From an uncultured Bacteroides sp. (lineage in GTDB: Bacteria > Bacteroidota > Bacteroidia > Bacteroidales > Bacteroidaceae): DNA of 38,337 nt. Positions 34,604 to 38,337 of this stretch are shown here, piece by piece. Both the position numbers and the translations under genes were made by a program. Position 1 is the first letter of the stretch. Every line of letters begins with the position of its first letter. The DNA lies in NCBI GenBank assembly GCA_900556625.1, contig USPQ01000022.1, forward strand, positions 1 through 38,337. Reading direction: 5' to 3'. The notes beneath the pieces were generated by a model. The model saw nothing but the letters and a program-made list of their open reading frames with translations. It was not told the origin of the DNA and did no database searches.

Positions 34604-37078
34604 TTATTTTCTAATCAGGATATATTCTTTTCCCGCTTTTGTGGGCAGGTCATACAAATAGGTTTCCGTCAGCTCTATTTTATTCAATTTTGCTTTCCCG
34701 TTAATCAATGGTTTGGTAATAGCGGGGACGGCAAAGAGAGGATTAGGGTTCTCGCCTTTGGCAGGTTTCAGTCCTTTACCTTTTAGCGGGTTGAGTGAGC
34801 GGAGACGACAGTTTCCTCCTTTGTGGGATTTTACTATCAGATGATTTACTTTTCCGTCTTTCCAACTCAAGTCAAGCTCAAAACCACCACGTGCGATAAT
34901 ACCTTTCACCGAACCTTCCTTCCACAAAGTAGGAAGGGCGGGAAGTAAATAGATGAATCCGTCATAACTCTGCATCAGCATTTCTACGATTCCTGCCGTA
35001 CAACCGAAGTTCCCGTCAATCTGAAAGGGTGGATGTGCATCGAACAAATTAGGATAAGTACCACCTTTTTTCTTTTCGTTGCGTACAAGAGTCAACTGAT
35101 CTGTTATCAGCTTATAAGCATGGTCACCATCAAGCAGACGCGCCCAAAGACAAACTTTCCATCCCATACTCCAGCCGGTAGACGGATCCCCGCGATGGAT
35201 GAGCGAGGTGCGCGCCGCATCAAACAATTCCGGTGTGCGGTATGGGGAAATCTGATTGCTGGGGAACAATCCGTAAAGATGGGAGACATGACGATGTACG
35301 TCGTTCGGATCATCCCAATCGAACATCCATTCTTGCAATTGTCCCCAATGACCTATTTGCATAGGAGGCATTTCTTTCAAGCGTTGCTTTAGATGAGTTG
35401 CGAAATCTTTGTCGGTATCCAGAATTTCGGAAGCTGAAATAATAGCCGTCCAAAGATCGAAAATCAACTGATTATCCATCGTACATCCGGCGGCTGTCGT
35501 TGCCTTTCCGTTACTGCCCGAATGTACATTCTCCGGTGAATTGCTAGGACAAACCACCAACCAGTTGTGTATCGGTTCCTTTACCATGATTTCGTCGAAG
35601 AAACGGCCGGACTCTTTCAGTATAGGATAGATGGAACGCAGAAAATCGGTATCTCCGGTATATAAATAACGTTCCCATAAATGACGGCAGAGCCACGCTC
35701 CACCACTAGGCCACATGCCCGAAGGGGCTTTGTCAATTGCTCCTGTGACGCGCCAGATATCTGTGTTGTGATGGAGTACCCAGCCATTCGCTCCATACAT
35801 GATTTTAGCCGTTTCCTTGCCTGTCTCGCTGACCTCTTTTATCAGCCGGAAAAGAGGCTCGTTCAGCTCGCTAAGATTGGTAACTTCAGACGGCCAATAG
35901 TTCATCTCCAAGTTGATGTTGCAAGTGTATTTGCTGTCCCAAGAAGGAAATAATTTATCATTCCAGATACCTTGCAAGTTAGCGGGTTGTCCGCCGGGTT
36001 GTGAAGAACAAATCAATAGGTAACGCCCGAACTGGAAGTAAGTAGCTACCAAATGAGCATCATTTGTATCTTTGAAGTTTTCTACACGTTTATCGGTTGT
36101 GATGTTTTCATATCGGTTTTTACCTAAGTTCAAAGATACTCTGGTCAAGTATCGGCGATAGAAATCAGTATGATTTTTCTTGGCTTCCGGAAATGGATGT
36201 TTCATTGCTCTGGAAAGATAGTCTTTAGCCCGTTCTATCTGATTTCCTGTGATATCCAGATAATTATTGAAATTGGTGGCTATTGACACGTAAATGATAG
36301 CTTCATCAGCTCCTTCTACCGATAGAATTCCATCTGCACATGCTATTTTCCCACCTCTATTCCGTGCAGTCAGCCGTCCTTGAAATTCCACTTTCCCTTT
36401 GAGACCTTCATGCCAGGAAGAGACACCGGAAAGCGTAACGCAATTTCCTTCCTCAGAGGAAATCATTACATCCTGATGAGGAGAGGTCAGTTGGGCATTA
36501 AAGGTTATTTGTCCCGGACGGCTGGCTGTCAGTCTGACCATTACCACTTGATCGGTAAATGAGGTAATCGTTTCGCGTTGGTATTGTACTCCGTCTACCT
36601 CATATCGCACGATGGCGCGGGCGGAATCCAGACTTAGCTCCCGATAGTAGTCCGAATAACGGGTATGTCCGGGAAAAGCGATTCGCAAGTCCCCGAAACT
36701 TTGATAAGGCATTCCCGAGTTTGTCTTAGCCATCACCTTCTCGGTAGCAAGAGTTTGCGCTTCGAGATATTTTCCCGCAAAGACCAGTTCACGCACTTTG
36801 GGAATATACTCAAGTGCGTTCGGGTTGGCGTTGTTGTTAGGGCGTCCCGCCCAGATAGTTTCTTCGTTTAGTTGTATTTGTTCTGTACCCGGTATTCCAT
36901 ATACCATAGCTCCCAAACGGCCATTGCCCAAAGGCAGGGCTTCCGTCCATACCTGTGCGGGACGGTCATACCATAACTTATATTCTTGCGTAGAAGCGTT
37001 CGTTTCTTGTGCATGAATAGAAGTTACAGACAGCATGACGAGCACATATCCGATCAATCTCTTTTTATTCATTATCAT
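34604..37078 (-). CDS. GH95 alpha-L-fucosidase/alpha-L-galactosidase, exported
   Basis: The 824-residue protein has a signal peptide (ending SIHAQ) and the full GH95 layout: N-terminal beta-domain (LWYDRPAQVWTEALPLGNGRLGAMVYG), then the (alpha/alpha)6 barrel. The catalytic set is visible: N387 and N389 in CNINLEMNYWPSE, E583 in LQEWMFDWDDPNDVHRHVSHLYGLFPS and D688 in QIDGNFG. GH95 enzymes invert alpha-1,2-L-fucosides or alpha-L-galactosides, both found in plant cell-wall glycans. A second ATG at 37072 is also possible. It is the first gene of the minus-strand operon, with the operator-like element 26 bases upstream. Fucose or galactose preference cannot be told here. Confidence 0.92.
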   Translation of the reverse strand: MIMNKKRLIGYVLVMLSVTSIHAQETNASTQEYKLWYDRPAQVWTEALPLGNGRLGAMVYGIPGTEQIQLNEETIWAGRPNNNANPNALEYIPKVRELVFAGKYLEAQTLATEKVMAKTNSGMPYQSFGDLRIAFPGHTRYSDYYRELSLDSARAIVRYEVDGVQYQRETITSFTDQVVMVRLTASRPGQITFNAQLTSPHQDVMISSEEGNCVTLSGVSSWHEGLKGKVEFQGRLTARNRGGKIACADGILSVEGADEAIIYVSIATNFNNYLDITGNQIERAKDYLSRAMKHPFPEAKKNHTDFYRRYLTRVSLNLGKNRYENITTDKRVENFKDTNDAHLVATYFQFGRYLLICSSQPGGQPANLQGIWNDKLFPSWDSKYTCNINLEMNYWPSEVTNLSELNEPLFRLIKEVSETGKETAKIMYGANGWVLHHNTDIWRVTGAIDKAPSGMWPSGGAWLCRHLWERYLYTGDTDFLRSIYPILKESGRFFDEIMVKEPIHNWLVVCPSNSPENVHSGSNGKATTAAGCTMDNQLIFDLWTAIISASEILDTDKDFATHLKQRLKEMPPMQIGHWGQLQEWMFDWDDPNDVHRHVSHLYGLFPSNQISPYRTPELFDAARTSLIHRGDPSTGWSMGWKVCLWARLLDGDHAYKLITDQLTLVRNEKKKGGTYPNLFDAHPPFQIDGNFGCTAGIVEMLMQSYDGFIYLLPALPTLWKEGSVKGIIARGGFELDLSWKDGKVNHLIVKSHKGGNCRLRSLNPLKGKGLKPAKGENPNPLFAVPAITKPLINGKAKLNKIELTETYLYDLPTKAGKEYILIRK

Positions 37079-37104
37079 CTAACGTCTTTTATACTTTTAT
37101 AAAA

Positions 37105-37131
37105 GGACGGTTGAACGGACTTTTTGTACCC
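37105..37131 (-). promoter_or_regulatory. PUL operator-like element, copy 5 (minus strand)
   Basis: On the minus strand, GGGTACAAA, 13 bases, then CGTCC, 26 bases before the GH95 start. It is followed by TTTTATAAAAG, similar to copies 4 and 6. It is the only copy on this strand and precedes the only minus-strand PUL operon. Confidence 0.75.
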
Positions 37132-37154
37132 AATAAGTCGCTAAAAGAATATAA

Positions 37155-37427
37155 TTACTCGGACATTATTTTTATCTTTTCAATCGGCTGCTGCCTGACG
37201 GTATCCATTGGAACAGCCCGATAATGCACTTGGGAAAAATCAATAGAGCGCAAATCAATGCTGCGGATCGTACTGTTGTACATCGTTCGGAAATAGATAA
37301 TCCGGTTATTCATATCCGTTGCTGATGTCCATTGCGTGGCACTTGGAACGATCGTTTTTTCCATAAACAAATTACTTGAAAATAAGTTTGAAAGGAGACT
37401 GTCATATCCTCTGTATTTTCTTGTCAT
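37155..37427 (-). pseudogene. C-terminal remnant of a choloylglycine hydrolase-type gene
   Basis: The 90-residue frame contains TQWTSATDMNNRIIYFRTMYNSTIRSIDLRSIDF, which resembles the C-terminal strands of the choloylglycine hydrolase/penicillin V acylase family of linear amide hydrolases. The N-terminal Cys nucleophile and about 250 residues of such a protein are missing, and the region further upstream holds the divergent ogt promoter. It is therefore probably a deletion remnant, not a functional bile-salt hydrolase. It lies between operator copy 5 and ogt. The match was made by eye and is moderate. Confidence 0.6.
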
Positions 37428-37443
37428 TTGAAATATACTTTCC

Positions 37444-37491
37444 TATATTTGTCAGTAAAATCATTAATCATTTCCGTTGCGAACGGAAATG
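37444..37491 (+). promoter_or_regulatory. Putative ogt promoter -7 box and leader hairpin
   Basis: TATATTTG at 37444-37451 matches the Bacteroides -7 box; no good TTTG box lies 19-20 bases upstream. About 20 bases downstream, 37469-37491 forms a perfect 10-base stem with a 3-base loop (CATTTCCGTT-GCG-AACGGAAATG), which would lie in a leader of about 130 bases before ogt. No T-run follows, so it is not an obvious terminator. Confidence 0.45.
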
Positions 37492-37585
37492 TTAGCACAA
37501 ACCGTTACTCCAAATAAGAAGTACATCACAAGGGAAGTAAAGAATGTGAGCAATATTTTTTTAATTTGAAGAAAAAAAGAACAAT

Positions 37586-38113
37586 ATGGAAACTATAAAG
37601 ATTACACGATATCAATCGCCTGTGGGCGAGATGCTTGTCGGTTCTTACGGAGATAAGCTGTGTATTTGCGACTGGGCGGTGGAGAAACGGCGAGGTACGA
37701 TAGACCGCCGCATACAGCGACATCTGAATGCGAAGTACGAAGAGGGGACTTCCGACATCATCGAACGGGCAATCGGGGAACTCGAAGAATATTTTGCCGG
37801 ACACCGTAAGATATTCGACATTCCCGTTGTCTTTACCGGCTCGGAATTTCAGTGCACTGTATGGGAAGAACTGATGAAAATACCCTATGGAACGACCATA
37901 TCTTATGGCGAGCTTGCCCGCCGCATCCATAACCCGAAGGCTGTGCGTGCAGTTGCATCGGCCAATGCCACCAATCCTATCTCTATCTTTGTTCCCTGCC
38001 ATCGGGTAATCGGCAGCAATCATAAACTTACGGGGTACGGAGGTGGTCTCGATGCGAAAAAAGGATTATTGGAGTTGGAATGTTCTAAAACGATGGGGCT
38101 CGGTTTATGGTAG
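37586..38113 (+). CDS. ogt: Methylated-DNA-[protein]-cysteine S-methyltransferase
   Basis: The 175-residue protein repairs O6-alkylguanine (and O4-alkylthymine) by transferring the alkyl group to its own cysteine. The active-site motif VPCHRVIG has C138 as acceptor, followed by LTGYGGGLDAKKGLLELE. The helix-turn-helix part is seen in FQCTVWEELMKIPYGTTISYGELARRI, with the usual Asn hinge and ANATNPI stretch. Length fits the small Ogt/MGMT form with an N-terminal domain. It has no tie to the PUL, lacks the operator and ends at its own terminator. It acts in the cytoplasm on DNA. Confidence 0.95.
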   Translation: METIKITRYQSPVGEMLVGSYGDKLCICDWAVEKRRGTIDRRIQRHLNAKYEEGTSDIIERAIGELEEYFAGHRKIFDIPVVFTGSEFQCTVWEELMKIPYGTTISYGELARRIHNPKAVRAVASANATNPISIFVPCHRVIGSNHKLTGYGGGLDAKKGLLELECSKTMGLGLW

Positions 38114-38133
38114 ATTTAATATACAAAATCACG

Positions 38134-38175
38134 AAAAGTGTCATTCACGCGAAACGATGGGTGGCACTTTTTATT
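38134..38175 (+). terminator. Terminator after ogt
   Basis: Arms 38134-38146 and 38159-38171 pair over 13 bases with G-U pairs, then T-rich TTATTATTTC. It isolates ogt from the next unit. The remaining sequence up to 38260 shows no gene. Confidence 0.75.
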
Positions 38176-38260
38176 ATTTCTCAGTGAAATAAATGACTAT
38201 ATGCCTGTATTTGGACTTGCAGGGCGTACCGAAATAGGGTCTTCGTTTTTTTGTTTTATT

Positions 38261-38287
38261 GAGTACAAAATACGGATAATTGCGTCT
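38261..38287 (+). promoter_or_regulatory. PUL operator-like element, copy 6
   Basis: GAGTACAAA, 13 bases, then CGTCT, followed by TTTTATAAAGATA as in copies 4 and 5. It lies 41 bases before an ATG at 38329, the same spacing as copies 2 and 4, so a further regulon member should start there. Confidence 0.75.
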
Positions 38288-38328
38288 TTTTATAAAGATA
38301 TTGTGTAAATTTTAAATTATCCATATTA

Positions 38329-38337
38329 ATGAAACAG
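38329..38337 (+). CDS. First codons of a further gene, cut by the window edge
   Basis: Only ATG-AAA-CAG is visible. The call rests on position: an operator-like element 41 bases upstream and an AT-rich leader. The product cannot be told; another PUL component is expected. Confidence 0.4.

Noticed and set aside
1..38337. CRISPR arrays, tRNA, rRNA, insertion sequences or phage genes
   Set aside because: No regularly spaced repeats, cloverleaf sequences, transposase or integrase motifs were seen.

Overview
This window is a glycan-utilisation region of a Bacteroidetes genome, almost certainly Bacteroides. The evidence is an adjacent SusC/SusD pair, many exported or lipoprotein carbohydrate-active enzymes, a TTTG-N20-TAnnTTTG promoter of the Bacteroides type in front of an SDR gene, and moderately AT-rich DNA with T-rich intergenic stretches. 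The species cannot be fixed from the sequence alone.

Layout. (1) 1-3241, plus strand: a GH130-type beta-mannoside phosphorylase and a GH92 alpha-mannosidase, closed by a strong terminator. This looks like the end of a mannoside locus. (2) 3379-25893, plus strand: a pectin-type polysaccharide utilisation locus (PUL). It holds an exported TIM-barrel sugar isomerase-like protein, a DUF4957/DUF5123-type surface lipoprotein with SusC and SusD, a decayed AAA-ATPase/nuclease gene, a PL1 pectate lyase with a DUF3826 protein, and then a GH43-like enzyme, a three-module 1106-residue glycosidase, a GH78 rhamnosidase, a GH28 polygalacturonase and an STN-esterase-DUF3826 fusion. (3) 26120-27830: a patatin-like phospholipase (plus) and an SDR oxidoreductase (minus), which look unrelated to the PUL. 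(4) 37078-28009, minus strand: a four-gene operon of GH95, GH105, a GH140-like enzyme and a GH78/sialidase-like fusion. (5) 37155-38113: the C-terminal remnant of a choloylglycine-hydrolase-type gene and an intact ogt. The window ends at the first codons of another gene.

How the genes fit together. PL1 and GH28 would cut galacturonan backbone, the esterase would remove acyl groups, GH105 would act on unsaturated uronic acid ends, and GH78, GH95, GH43-like and GH140-like enzymes would trim rhamnose, fucose or galactose, arabinose-type and apiose-type decorations. SusC/SusD and the lipoprotein would bind and import the oligosaccharides. The substrate is therefore probably a rhamnogalacturonan or another substituted pectin; this is inferred from enzyme families.

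The most striking signal is regulatory. A bipartite element, G[AG][GT]TACAA[AC] then exactly 13 bases then CGTC[CT], occurs six times: at 3379, 4396, 12447, 15111 and 38261 on plus, and at 37105-37131 on minus. Each copy lies roughly 25-50 bases upstream of a transcription-unit start. It ties both arms of the locus, and the gene that starts at the right edge, into one putative regulon, and skips the mannoside, patatin, SDR and ogt genes. No regulator gene is present in the window. No tRNA, rRNA, CRISPR array or intact mobile element was seen.
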